Origin: a virus | DNA length: 36,826 bases | Virus record (IMG/VR): IMGVR_UViG_3300029267_003577 | Span: 1-36,826 of that record | Reading direction: 5' to 3' (one strand) | Shown here: piece after piece, positions 17,701 through 26,018 of the stretch | How the letters are laid out: each line of letters opens with the position of its first letter | How positions within the stretch are numbered: position 1 is the stretch's first letter | The notes under the pieces: generated by a model | Database searches by the model: none | The model's input: only the letters and a program-made list of their open reading frames with translations | What the model was told of the DNA's origin: nothing | Program-made: the position numbers and the translations under genes

Positions 17701-18337
17701 GCGCTGGGGGCTCGTCGAGTTCGCGTCGACGGCGGTCATCAACGGCAAGCGCACGATCGAGTCGCGCGAGAACGACGTCTACTACCTCGCGAATCCGAAC
17801 CTGAACTTCTACGTCCTGCCGTGGTGGGGCGAGTCGGGGTTCACGTTCATCGCACACATCATCCCGCCGACGTCGGGCTACGGCGCGAGCGAGCACATCC
17901 TCCGGCTCGCCGACCCCAGCGGGAACGAGATCTGCCGCGTCGGCTGGACGACGTCGCAGTTCTACGCGGTGCCCGGTGTCGTGATCGCGGGGGGTGCGCT
18001 CTCTGGCTACGACCTCGGCGGCTCCACGGCAGCGAAGACGATCGTCGTGCGCTGGCAGCCGAACTCGCCGATTCGGATCTACGACGGCGGCGGCGCGGCA
18101 GTGGCCTCGACCTCGGCGTCCATTCCGGCGCTGCCGCTGGCGGTTCCCCTCTTCCAGTCGATCTTCCAGTCGTCGACCTCGGAGGGCACCGCGCTCTCGC
18201 CTGACGCCGACATCGGCACGCGGCTGTTCCTGCAGGAGGTCGCCGCCTTCTCGCGCGGCCTCACCGACGACGAGATCAACGGCATCGGGAGCTACTTCGC
18301 CGCGCAGTACGGCTCGACCTGGACGGACTTGGCATGA
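14702..18337 (+). CDS. Tail tip protein: gpM-like domain inside a multi-lectin protein
   Basis: 1211 residues, where lambda has the 109-residue gpM. Residues about 1-200 and 590-800 are concanavalin-like beta segments with 'L.L.....Y.L.....G' strands. Residues about 348-535 form a LamG-like domain (FYLNGTLQ, DGRVDDLRLYWLELDAAAL). Residues about 815-920 (HPVRKLRGEVSRRGFES and IPFLWTPPDEAQGTF) match the gpM pattern KV-KV.FGDGYSQ-FLWTPP. A further LamG-like domain (about 930-1211) has IRIYDGGG and VAAFSRGLTDDEING. It would sit at the tail tip and probably binds surface sugars. Glycine and arginine codons shift to GGG/CGG around 16100-17100, unlike the ends of the gene. Confidence 0.75.
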   Translation: MHVIPSDDSFDYGNAGSDPYGTFLLGYLGWEPKSGVDAGLLVRSGAVGPGRAWAIGEEDIATNDDVPVAFMRRQSFQADCSVRAAFKFTARQGVATQDHGYELGVFARATGGTLTDDGTEFVHYVDGSAYAALLTRTGTDAYDLTIARWSGGTETTLATKSLTLIAPTLVSKALRLRLDCVTNVSGDVELSAQVQNLAAYDVTPKKPSRPVGGFQLPGASVGILDIEDDWTELLSHTDSSGSKLTSAGRCGFLIEREREYDSGATRIVTAISNFTVRTEAETILFADGFKRAAINLGRPFTDAWSDPATSVQGDWTHDLFSVEQDASVMLRRDTAAEEVTQTPTASPGSSMNLTPATSDYLSIDLSDAGYVGAIPLRSATLFTWACRTNLDANAAGNVLWDDFLSLGNGQSIGFTLGLTPGGAANTFRMYAIVSGTGTSSGTTYETADIAEASILSTTAHLAWTLSSANDRVRFYLNGTLQVERAMTEDPEIRGATETRVGWNGTAGATTANFLDGRVDDLRLYWLELDAAALQHLAATSLSGVGTGIDFPSLGLLIDFEAAQSQVATLGGYFPATHGVSPGVSWAFEGSAATTTGISAAARTRAYSASQRPVDDDRNQNRAVTVELADVNTTAGPFVRGALAADGTFTGYRLDVRPAPDAVALLYRVNSGAETLLAQASITLALSTQYVVQLQVSRSNSGQPDSASTLAAYLGGTQIVLVAETAADNVFADSAGTIRDASTNRIASGKLEGFHILTPGGTGATDIDTWAQGPLDNLTFAIEGDSIVLRSEVSGVTGNLTDGVGTGNAPLQPLRRAQLAHIDVARYESSHPVRKLRGEVSRRGFESVSFLLSDSELTAFRTFFNDHRASEIPFLWTPPDEAQGTFSFGRPQFTATPIVPGQTQVTFDLIERLDYVDSPPALLTPAQAPGRLFWCSAQTNCFTISPTPDAVPDDKTKTFTSLLGPVDRWSNADAQYPSPTDGSVGRHLSAAFSDSVGNGTPRWGLVEFASTAVINGKRTIESRENDVYYLANPNLNFYVLPWWGESGFTFIAHIIPPTSGYGASEHILRLADPSGNEICRVGWTTSQFYAVPGVVIAGGALSGYDLGGSTAAKTIVVRWQPNSPIRIYDGGGAAVASTSASIPALPLAVPLFQSIFQSSTSEGTALSPDADIGTRLFLQEVAAFSRGLTDDEINGIGSYFAAQYGSTWTDLA

Positions 18338-19017
18338 GAGACATCCCCGAAGAGTTCCGGCTCGCGAAGGACGAGCGGTTCCAGCAGTACCCGTGGGTGT
18401 GGCTGGTCGAGACGAGCGTTCCGACGACGCCGATCAAGCCGCTGCGCATCTGCAACTACACGAAGGTCGTCGAGTTCGACGCCGACAACACCGGCATCCC
18501 GCAGAAGTTCTACCCCGCGCCGTTCTCGTTCGGTGACGTGCGCATCGACACGGAGGGCTCGCTCCCGTCGCTGCCGCTGACGATCGGGAACGTGACGCGG
18601 GAGGTGCTCGCGATCCTGCTGAACAACGACTACCTCGTCGGGCGCGACGCGAAGCTGACGCTCGTCAACGCCGCGTCGCTGGACAACGCCGACGCCAAGA
18701 TGGAATTCCCGGTGCAGATCCGCTCCGCGTCGGAGAACAACTCGACGATCACGTTCAACCTGTCGAGCTTCGCCCTCAACAACGTCACCGCGCCCCAGTT
18801 CCGCGTCTCGCGTACGGGCTGCTGGCACAACTACGGCGACGACGGCTGCGGCTTCGATATCGCCGGGCTCGACCCCGGGCAGGCCACGCTGGGCGCCTGC
18901 GGGAAGACGATCCCCGAGTGCGAGGCCCGCGGCGCCCTTGAGGTGGCGGACGGCCGTCCGCAGGATCACCCGAAGCGGATCGGGCTGTTCCCTGGACTCC
19001 CGCTGGCTGGACAATGA
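18334..19017 (+). CDS. Minor tail tip protein L-like, probable Fe-S protein
   Basis: 227 residues, close to lambda gpL (232). The ATG overlaps the previous TGA (ATGA). Four Cys at 163, 172, 189 and 196 are spaced C-x8-C-x16-C-x6-C. The x8 and x6 spacings equal those of lambda gpL, whose C-terminal domain binds a [4Fe-4S] cluster; the middle spacing is shorter than in lambda. The RIGLFPGLP ending fits the family. The protein joins the tape measure region to the tip hub and works with K, I and J. Confidence 0.85.
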   Translation: MRDIPEEFRLAKDERFQQYPWVWLVETSVPTTPIKPLRICNYTKVVEFDADNTGIPQKFYPAPFSFGDVRIDTEGSLPSLPLTIGNVTREVLAILLNNDYLVGRDAKLTLVNAASLDNADAKMEFPVQIRSASENNSTITFNLSSFALNNVTAPQFRVSRTGCWHNYGDDGCGFDIAGLDPGQATLGACGKTIPECEARGALEVADGRPQDHPKRIGLFPGLPLAGQ

Positions 19018-19424
19018 CCTCGCGCGACTTCAAGGACCTGATGGAGATTCCCTGGCGGGAGCTGCACTGCGGGCAGCTCGCCTACCGGGTCCTGACCGAG
19101 TTCTTCGACATCGACGTCCGCGAAAGCGACCTCTGGATGTCGAGCAAGGACATCGGCACCGCGGAACTGGAGCGCCTCGTCGATCGCTACCTGCAGACGC
19201 AGGGGCATCGCTGGCAGCTCGTCGAGGATGCCCAGATCGGCGACGTCGTCCTCTCCGCTGGCTCGCAGGAGTTCGGGCGGCACCACCTCTCGGTGGTCAT
19301 CTCGACCGAGCCGTTCGCGAAGGTCATCACCACCTCGCGCAAGGCCGGCTACCCGTTCATCCAGCACCTCGATCGCACGCCGCAGGTGATGGGGATCTAC
19401 CGCTTCGTCGGAGACCAGGGATGA
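19014..19424 (+). CDS. NlpC/P60-type tail tip protein (lambda gpK-like, short)
   Basis: 136 residues, lacking the N-terminal MPN/JAB domain of lambda gpK. The catalytic Cys is probably Cys19 in RELHCGQLAYRVL and the His is His90/His91 in GRHHLSVVI, with the QIGDVVL ('GDvv') strand before it. The family cleaves cell-wall peptides (D,L-endopeptidase activity), and in the tail tip may open the murein at infection. The gene overlaps L and the J gene. It is the only recognisable murein-active candidate in the window. Confidence 0.7.
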   Translation: MTSRDFKDLMEIPWRELHCGQLAYRVLTEFFDIDVRESDLWMSSKDIGTAELERLVDRYLQTQGHRWQLVEDAQIGDVVLSAGSQEFGRHHLSVVISTEPFAKVITTSRKAGYPFIQHLDRTPQVMGIYRFVGDQG

Positions 19425-22400
19425 AGCACGTTGTCGCAGTCAGGCCGCGGAACTGGTTCGACGTCGAGATCGAGCGTGACATCGTCTCGTGGCGCGAGGG
19501 ACTCAAGGTCGCCGACCTCCACCCGACCGCCGATCACGCGAAGGCAATCTTCCGAATCGGTGGACGCATCGCCGAGCCCGACGAGGACGTCCTCCCCGGC
19601 GACGTCGTGATGTGCATCGAGTCGCCCGGCGACCCGGTGTCGGCCGTGACCTGGCTCTTCACGAAGGCGATCGAGATCGCGATCTACGCGGCGGTCGGCG
19701 CGCTGGTCTCGAAGCTGATCGGCAAGCCCGACCCGCCGAAGGCGATCGGCGACGACTCGAAGCCCTCGGAGTCGTTCACGTTCGGCGGAACGCGAACGCT
19801 CTACTCCGGGGTCGGCGTCCCGCTCCCCGTCATCTACGGCGAGCGAGCCGTCGGGGGCATCGTGATCGGGCAGCGCGTCGTGGCGACCGGATCCCCGCAG
19901 CCGCAGCAGTTCCTCACGCTGACGCTCGCGCTCTCCTGGGGCGAGGTCGAGTCGATCGCTGGCATCACGGAGGACCGCGACAACATCGCCGGCAGCAAGC
20001 TGCCGAAGTCGATCCTGATCAACGAGAACCCGATCACCGAGTACGAGGGCGTCGAGCTGGACGTGCGGATGGGCACGCCGGATCAGGAGCCGATCCCCGG
20101 CGCTCCCACGACCGCGGTCATCTCGGAGATCGGCCTGCCGCTGACGAACAACCACATCGACGACGGCCTCGCGGCGGTGACCGACTGGACGAACGCAGTC
20201 ACGTACACGATGCCCGAGGCGGGCGACGGCGTGCTGCTGAACTTCGGCTTCCCCCTCGGCCTCTACAAGCAGGGCGGCGCTTCGCTTCTCGCGGAGAAGG
20301 TCGAGCTGCAGATCCGGTACCGCGCGCTCGATGGCGGCGGGTCTCCGACCGGCGACTACTTCCCCGGCGGTTCGGCTTCGCCGGAGGATGGGATCGCGTT
20401 CGACGTCGAGCGCGCGCTGCTCTCGCCGTTCAGCGAGTCGTTCTTCCTGCCGCTGTACGACCCTGCGCTCGGCCCGGCGCTCCTGGTACCCGAAGGCATC
20501 TTCTTCAACTCGTTCATCTCCAGCGGGGTGACGCAGGGCTACAACGCCGGCAGCGACCTCGACACCACCTGGCCGCTGGAGGGGCAGAACGTCGAGAAGC
20601 TCTCGATCGAGATGTGGGTGCAGCTGACTGGCTCGAACGTCTCCGGCGTCTTCGAGTCGGTGCTCATGCACATCACCGACGATCTCGCTGGCGCGCTGAA
20701 CTCGTTCCAGGGCCAGGATCCCGACGCGAACGCAGGCCCGGCGGCGTTCACTGGCCTCGGCATCTACGATCGCTCGGTGGGGCAGAACAAGGTGATCGGT
20801 TTCTACTGGGGCGACGGCGTCGGCCTCGGTGAGGACACCGGCTGGGTTCGATGCGAGGCGAGCGACTTCATCGTCGACTGCCCGGAGGGGACGTTCCTCC
20901 CCGACGACTACCAGGAGCAGGTGAACGGCCAGACCTCCGGCTTCAACGAGAAGGTCCAGGTCTTCATCACCTACGAGCGGGACTTCGATGGCAGCGGCAA
21001 CAACCGCGGGCGCATCTACATGAACGGCACGCTGCAGGCCGAAACGATCTCGACGATCGAGTTCAAGTGGCCTGCGAACGCCGACCTTCCTGCTGCGAGC
21101 ACCGGCGCTGGGCCCGTCGTGATCAACTCCGTCGGCGGCCAGGGGATCCGCTTCAAGGTCTACAGCGGCCGCCGCATCTACGACCGCGTCGTGATCTACA
21201 ACGACGTCATCGAGTCCGACGCCATCTTCTTCAAGTACAGCAGCGCCTCGATCCCCGATCTCGCGAACGAGGACGTCGAGGCGTGGTGGGAGATGGACAC
21301 GCCCGACGTCCAAGACATCGGCGGCAGCCAGCAGCGCCTGCTCGACCGTTCGGGCAACGGGCACTCGATGCGGTTCTACAACTCGTCGACGGGCGGCACG
21401 TTCCAGTACTACACCGCGTCGTTTGGCCCGAACCTTGGTGCCGGCGCCGGCTGGTCCTCTGGAGATTGGCCCGACAGCACGATCGGCGGATCGCTCGGGA
21501 TCGGTAACGTGCGCGGCCTCACCGGTTCTGCGCAGCCGTTCGCCGGGTCCCCGCTTCGCGGTCGGTACGCGATCGAGGTGCAGCGGGTGGACCTGGTCGA
21601 GAACGCCGACGACCTCGCGGACAAGGTCGAGCTTTCGACGGCGTCGGTGATCTCGACGACGGAGTTCTCCTACCCGAAGGTCGCGGTCGTCTCGATCCGC
21701 CTGCCGGCGCAGGACCAACTCTCGAACCTGCGGCCCAACATCTCGATCCCGGTGCGCGGCCTGCGCGTCAACGTGTGGGATGGCGTCGACGAAGACGCGC
21801 CGGTCTTCAACAAGATCTGGACGCGGAACAACGCGTGGATCGCGCTCGACATGCTGACGAACCCGCTCGTCGGGCTCGACCAGTTCTTCTCGATCGACCA
21901 GTCGCCCGTACTGCCGAAGTTCCTCGCCTGGGCGGAACATTGCGCCTTCAACGTCAGCAACCAGTCCGAGGTGTGGTCGCCGGCGCCCTCGGGATCGGGC
22001 TACGTCACGGAGATGCGCTGGGTCGCCGGCGTGCCGAACCGGCTGATCTTCACGGTGACGAACGTCAACAGCGACCCGGCGGTGAAGGCCGTGCCGGTCG
22101 GCTGGAACAACAGCACGACGCAGGTGACCGTCTCAGGCATCCCCGCGGCCCAGGTCGCGCAGGGGTGGCCGAACGACTTCACCGCCGACCTACTCTCCGT
22201 CGATCCGTCTGGGAACATCCAGTCGATCGAGTTCGACCTCGCCGACATCGGCAACCCGACGATCCTCGATCCGCCCGGCCCGTCGATCCTCCTGCCCGAG
22301 GCGACGTTCACGGCGGGCACTGCGGTCGAGCCGCGGCACGAAGCCGACGTTGTGCTCGACGCCGAGAACCAGAGCGCGTGGGACGCCATCGTGCAGGTCG

Positions 22401-24484
22401 CGCACGCCGGGCGCGCGTCGCTCTTCCGTGTCGGCAACCGCGTCTCCGTTGCGATCCAGAATATCCGCGAGCCGGTGCAGATGTTCAGCGACGCGAACAT
22501 CATCCCGGGTACGCTGACGACGTCCTCGATCGCGGCCGACGAGGAGTTCAACTCGGTCGGCTACACGTTCCCGAACCGGAACAAGCAGTACCGCTCGGAC
22601 TCGCTACCGGTCGACGACACGGGGCTGAACAACGCGTCGACCGATCGCCGCGTGACGCGTGCGCTCTCCTCGTCGGTCGTCACACGCCCCTCAGAGATCC
22701 GCCGTGCGGGTCGCTTCGCCATCAACGCGAACCAGCTCACGCGCCAGTGGGTCGAGTTCGAGACGCTGGCCGAGGCGCTCGCGGTCGAGCCTGGTGACGT
22801 CTTCCTCCTCTCCGCTGCCCGCCCCGCGCTCGGATTCGCAGGCAGGCTCCCGGCGATCGCCGGCGGCACGACGTTCACGCTCGACGTGCCCGTCACGCTC
22901 CAGCCGACCGAGAGCTACAAGGCCGCGCTGCAGACGCAGGACGGCTCGATCTTCGTCGCCAACGTCGTGACGGCGGCCGGTTCCTACGAGGCCGGCGACA
23001 CGATCACCCTGGACGCGGTCATCACCTCGGGCGGTGGCGGCGTCGCGCTCGCCGACGCGCACTGGGCGATCGGCTCGACCGACGAGGTGACGCGCGAGTT
23101 CCAGGTCGTCGCGGTCGAGATGACGATCGACCTCCGGTTCAAGATCCGGGCGGCGGCCTACTACGACGAGGTCTACGACGAGACCGGGTTCCCCGACCTC
23201 CCCGACGAGTCCGGCTCGGAGCTGTACGACCCGTCCGAGGTCTCGATGCCGCCCCCGCTGCAGTCGGTCGCGGTCGAGGAGGCCGCGGGCCCGTCGAGCT
23301 TCGGCACCTCCGGCTCCGAGGGGCTCCTGGTGAGCGTCCAGCGGGCCCCCAGCGACAACCTCTCGGCCGCGGCCGGGGACGTCCAGGTGTTCGCCCGCCG
23401 GGCCTCGGGGGGCGGCGTGGGGCAGCCCCTCCCCTGGTCGGCCGTCGGGACCATCCCCGCCGGCAGCAACCTGGGCACGTTCCCCCTCCCGGGCGGCTCC
23501 TGGGCCCCTGGCGACGTCGTCGAGGTGGCAGCGTCCCACAGGGGCCTCGCTGGAGCGTCCCTGGGGCCGCTCAGGGCCCGCAAAGCCCGCGTGGTCCTCA
23601 CGGGCCGCGGACCGGCCCCGAGCGCACCACGGGGCCTTGAGGCGCGTCAGACGGGGACCTCCGTGCTCTACCGCGTCACCGAGCCGACCTCGACGGAGCG
23701 CGCGCGGCCCGTTCGGACCGAGGTCCGCGCCGGCGGCTGGAAGCTCGGGCAGCACATCGCGACCCTCGTCCCCGGCGAGTGGAGCCGCCCCACCGACGCC
23801 TGGCTCTCCCTCCCGACGTCCTCCCAGAGCCGCACGGCACCGAAGCTGGTCGTCAGGCACGAGTACGCGAACGGGCAGTTCAGCGAGGCGATCGTCAGCC
23901 GACCGACCTTCACGGCTCCGGGCACGACGCTGAAGGAGGACTCGTTCGAGGACGGGCCCTGGAACAGCGTGACCGGCGACTCGGGTAGCGTGGCGCTCAG
24001 CGAGCTGGAGAACGAGACGCAGATCGACGGCGACGAGGTGCTGCGCTTCACGGACGCGAGCACCTCGACGGTCGGCACCTGGACCTCGCCCGAGTACGAC
24101 CTCGGCTCGCGTCAGCAGGTCGCGGTGTTCTGGTACATCGAGGGCTCGCAGATCCACCCGATCAGCCTGCAGGAGTTCACCGAGCCGTTCAGCGGACGCG
24201 GGCCGGTGCGCGACTGGTCGGTCGAGGGCCCGCTGTCGGACTACCCCGACATCCCGACGCAGTACCAGGGCGACGTCGAGCTGACGCTGGAGATCGCGTT
24301 CAGCGACACCGCGACGCCGGGCACCGACTGGCAGGAGTATCGGCCGGGTCTCTACACCGGGCGCTCGTTCGCGTTCCGCATCTCGATCGAGCGACCGAGC
24401 GAGGACTGGAACGTCGAGGTCTGGCGCGGCGCGTTCCGCATCACCGAGCCGGCGCAGGTCGTCACCTTCGGGGGGAGCTTCTGA
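19421..24484 (+). CDS. Fused gpI-gpJ-like tail hub/host-specificity protein with LamG insertion
   Basis: 1687 residues from the ATG overlapping the K-like stop. The first 100 residues, with the VTWLFTKAIEIAIYAAVGALV hydrophobic stretch, resemble gpI-like proteins; LYSGVGVPLPVIYGERAVGG then starts the J-like part (hub fold, about 115-370). A LamG-like lectin segment is inserted at about 380-660 (IEMWVQLTGS, IYMNGTLQAE, LLDRSGNGHSM). The J core resumes with GPSILLPEATF, AWDAIVQVAHAGRAS and a FN3-like segment near 1285-1410. The last 150 residues (TLKEDSFEDGPWNS onward) form another beta domain. It probably forms the trimeric tip hub and receptor-binding base. GGG/CCC codon use rises around 23270-23760. 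Confidence 0.8.
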   Translation: MKHVVAVRPRNWFDVEIERDIVSWREGLKVADLHPTADHAKAIFRIGGRIAEPDEDVLPGDVVMCIESPGDPVSAVTWLFTKAIEIAIYAAVGALVSKLIGKPDPPKAIGDDSKPSESFTFGGTRTLYSGVGVPLPVIYGERAVGGIVIGQRVVATGSPQPQQFLTLTLALSWGEVESIAGITEDRDNIAGSKLPKSILINENPITEYEGVELDVRMGTPDQEPIPGAPTTAVISEIGLPLTNNHIDDGLAAVTDWTNAVTYTMPEAGDGVLLNFGFPLGLYKQGGASLLAEKVELQIRYRALDGGGSPTGDYFPGGSASPEDGIAFDVERALLSPFSESFFLPLYDPALGPALLVPEGIFFNSFISSGVTQGYNAGSDLDTTWPLEGQNVEKLSIEMWVQLTGSNVSGVFESVLMHITDDLAGALNSFQGQDPDANAGPAAFTGLGIYDRSVGQNKVIGFYWGDGVGLGEDTGWVRCEASDFIVDCPEGTFLPDDYQEQVNGQTSGFNEKVQVFITYERDFDGSGNNRGRIYMNGTLQAETISTIEFKWPANADLPAASTGAGPVVINSVGGQGIRFKVYSGRRIYDRVVIYNDVIESDAIFFKYSSASIPDLANEDVEAWWEMDTPDVQDIGGSQQRLLDRSGNGHSMRFYNSSTGGTFQYYTASFGPNLGAGAGWSSGDWPDSTIGGSLGIGNVRGLTGSAQPFAGSPLRGRYAIEVQRVDLVENADDLADKVELSTASVISTTEFSYPKVAVVSIRLPAQDQLSNLRPNISIPVRGLRVNVWDGVDEDAPVFNKIWTRNNAWIALDMLTNPLVGLDQFFSIDQSPVLPKFLAWAEHCAFNVSNQSEVWSPAPSGSGYVTEMRWVAGVPNRLIFTVTNVNSDPAVKAVPVGWNNSTTQVTVSGIPAAQVAQGWPNDFTADLLSVDPSGNIQSIEFDLADIGNPTILDPPGPSILLPEATFTAGTAVEPRHEADVVLDAENQSAWDAIVQVAHAGRASLFRVGNRVSVAIQNIREPVQMFSDANIIPGTLTTSSIAADEEFNSVGYTFPNRNKQYRSDSLPVDDTGLNNASTDRRVTRALSSSVVTRPSEIRRAGRFAINANQLTRQWVEFETLAEALAVEPGDVFLLSAARPALGFAGRLPAIAGGTTFTLDVPVTLQPTESYKAALQTQDGSIFVANVVTAAGSYEAGDTITLDAVITSGGGGVALADAHWAIGSTDEVTREFQVVAVEMTIDLRFKIRAAAYYDEVYDETGFPDLPDESGSELYDPSEVSMPPPLQSVAVEEAAGPSSFGTSGSEGLLVSVQRAPSDNLSAAAGDVQVFARRASGGGVGQPLPWSAVGTIPAGSNLGTFPLPGGSWAPGDVVEVAASHRGLAGASLGPLRARKARVVLTGRGPAPSAPRGLEARQTGTSVLYRVTEPTSTERARPVRTEVRAGGWKLGQHIATLVPGEWSRPTDAWLSLPTSSQSRTAPKLVVRHEYANGQFSEAIVSRPTFTAPGTTLKEDSFEDGPWNSVTGDSGSVALSELENETQIDGDEVLRFTDASTSTVGTWTSPEYDLGSRQQVAVFWYIEGSQIHPISLQEFTEPFSGRGPVRDWSVEGPLSDYPDIPTQYQGDVELTLEIAFSDTATPGTDWQEYRPGLYTGRSFAFRISIERPSEDWNVEVWRGAFRITEPAQVVTFGGSF

Positions 24485-25089
24485 TGGGCGGGCGCGACTA
24501 CGACGGCCAGGTCATCCATCGGCACCGCACGGGCGACAGCGCGGATCGTACCTCGATCACGCCGCTGAACGGCGAGCTGATCGTGACGCAGGACGGACCG
24601 AGCCCGCGCGTCTGGGCGCAGGGCGACACGCCGATCGCGGGCGGCTATCTCGTCGGCCCGGCAGGCAAGTGCTACGTCCACCAGTCGGCGAACCAGGATA
24701 TCGGCACGTTCACGGCGTTCCCGTGGAACCAGCAGCGCACGGTCACGCCGGAGTTCACGCACTCGACGTCGACGAGCAACAGCGAGGTGACGGTCGAGGA
24801 GGACGGCGAGTACAACATCGAGGCGAACCTGTCCCTGCTCTTCGTAAACGCGACGACGTTCGAGATCGACATCCAGCGTTACAACGGCTCGTCGTGGAAC
24901 ACGCTGCCCGGCGGCAAGGCGATCGTCAGCGGCGCTGCGTCGTCCTCGGCCAACCTCCACGCCGTTGTCAGCGTCGGGCTCCTGGCGACCTGGAAGATCC
25001 GCGTGCTCGCGTTCAACTTCCTCTTCGCCACGGGCAACACGACTGTCTACGGCACGTTCGGCAACCTGAACATCACACGCATTCGATGA
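24484..25089 (+). CDS. C1q/TNF-like tail tip or fibre protein
   Basis: 201 residues; ATG overlaps the J stop (TGATG) and its own stop overlaps the next ATG. The C-terminal 100 residues have the jelly-roll pattern of C1q-like domains: SEVTVEEDGEYNIEANLSLLF, DIQRYNGSSWNTLPGG, ANLHAVVSVGLLATWKIRVLAFN, and a terminal GTFGNLNITRI. The N-terminal half is Gly/Pro-rich with a repeat-free linker. Such heads bind receptors in other phage fibres. Receptor and oligomer state are unknown. Confidence 0.55.
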   Translation: MGGRDYDGQVIHRHRTGDSADRTSITPLNGELIVTQDGPSPRVWAQGDTPIAGGYLVGPAGKCYVHQSANQDIGTFTAFPWNQQRTVTPEFTHSTSTSNSEVTVEEDGEYNIEANLSLLFVNATTFEIDIQRYNGSSWNTLPGGKAIVSGAASSSANLHAVVSVGLLATWKIRVLAFNFLFATGNTTVYGTFGNLNITRIR

Positions 25090-26012
25090 ACCGAAACACC
25101 CTGGCCGCCTGCGCGGCCTTCACCCTTGCGTTCCTGATCCCCATGAGCACCTTCCCCCTGTCCGACGCGCAGCCCGAGGTTGCCGTTTCGAAGCTGGCCC
25201 GCGAACTGAACCAGCGGGCGAACGCCGTGCGCTCGAACGAGGCGGCGACGTCGTTCCCCACCAACCCCGTCGCGGGGCAGTTCGCGTACCGCACCGACCT
25301 CGGGTGGGTGTACCAGCGGAACAGCGCGAACACGGCGTGGATCGCGATGTGGGAACTCGACAACGGCCCGCGCGCGCCCGAGTACTTCTACGAGTCGAGC
25401 ATCAGCGACAGCGAGTGGGTGAGCACGACCGAGGTCGCGGTCTCGCCTGGTGGCGGCGCTGAGACCGAAGGTGTCGACGTCGTCGTGTTCGTGAACAAGC
25501 TCGGCGCGCAGAACTTCGACGTGAAGCTGAACGACGACGCCGATTGGAACGGGCGCAACGCGCGCATCGTCCACGGCCAGGGGCTGAACCAGTACTACAT
25601 CGACGTCCTGAACGAGAGTGACGACTCCCAGATCGTCCGGCTTCACTACCCCGGCGAGTGGATCGAGCTTCAGAACGTCGCCGGCGGATGGACGCCCGTC
25701 GCCTGGAAGCTCAACGGCTTCAAGGAGATCACGGCCGACGAGTCGCCGTGGCTCTCGACGAACTGGTGGGTCACGCGTTGGTTCTGCGACGCGAGCGGAG
25801 GAGCTTTCAACGTCACGCTGAACGACCCGAGCAATATCACGACGATCGCCGAGACGCCGCTCTACTACAAGAACGTCGGCAGCTCGAACAACGTCACGCT
25901 CACGACGAGCGGGAACCTGATCAACGGCAGCACGAGCACGCACGTTCTCACGCCGGGCGACTCTGTGACTCTGATCCCGGATCCGGCGGCGGGCGTCTAC
26001 TACACGTTCTAG
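25086..26012 (+). CDS. Tail fibre-like protein with hydrophobic N-terminus
   Basis: 308 residues. The centre shows the fibre-type motif PVAGQFAYRTDLGWVYQRNSANTAW, as in proteins near tail fibres. The rest is beta-rich Asn/Ser/Thr sequence, DVVVFVNKLGAQ and WNVTLNDPSN type strands. Residues 1-30 (MNRNTLAACAAFTLAFLIP, then DAQP) look like a signal peptide, which is odd for a virion protein. A later ATG at 25143 (MSTFPLSD) would remove it, but that start has no visible ribosome binding site, while the 25086 ATG overlaps the previous stop. So either the start is uncertain or the protein is exported. Confidence 0.5.
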   Translation: MNRNTLAACAAFTLAFLIPMSTFPLSDAQPEVAVSKLARELNQRANAVRSNEAATSFPTNPVAGQFAYRTDLGWVYQRNSANTAWIAMWELDNGPRAPEYFYESSISDSEWVSTTEVAVSPGGGAETEGVDVVVFVNKLGAQNFDVKLNDDADWNGRNARIVHGQGLNQYYIDVLNESDDSQIVRLHYPGEWIELQNVAGGWTPVAWKLNGFKEITADESPWLSTNWWVTRWFCDASGGAFNVTLNDPSNITTIAETPLYYKNVGSSNNVTLTTSGNLINGSTSTHVLTPGDSVTLIPDPAAGVYYTF

Positions 26013-26018
26013 GCACCA

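Noticed and set aside
15254-17896. An 880-residue minus-strand frame and an 864-residue + frame inside the lectin protein
   Set aside because: Both are Arg/Ala/Pro-rich without any domain pattern; the 1211-residue frame holds LamG and gpM patterns.
19397-21940. Long minus-strand frame opposite the J-like gene
   Set aside because: Biased composition, no motifs, and fully covered by the J-like gene.
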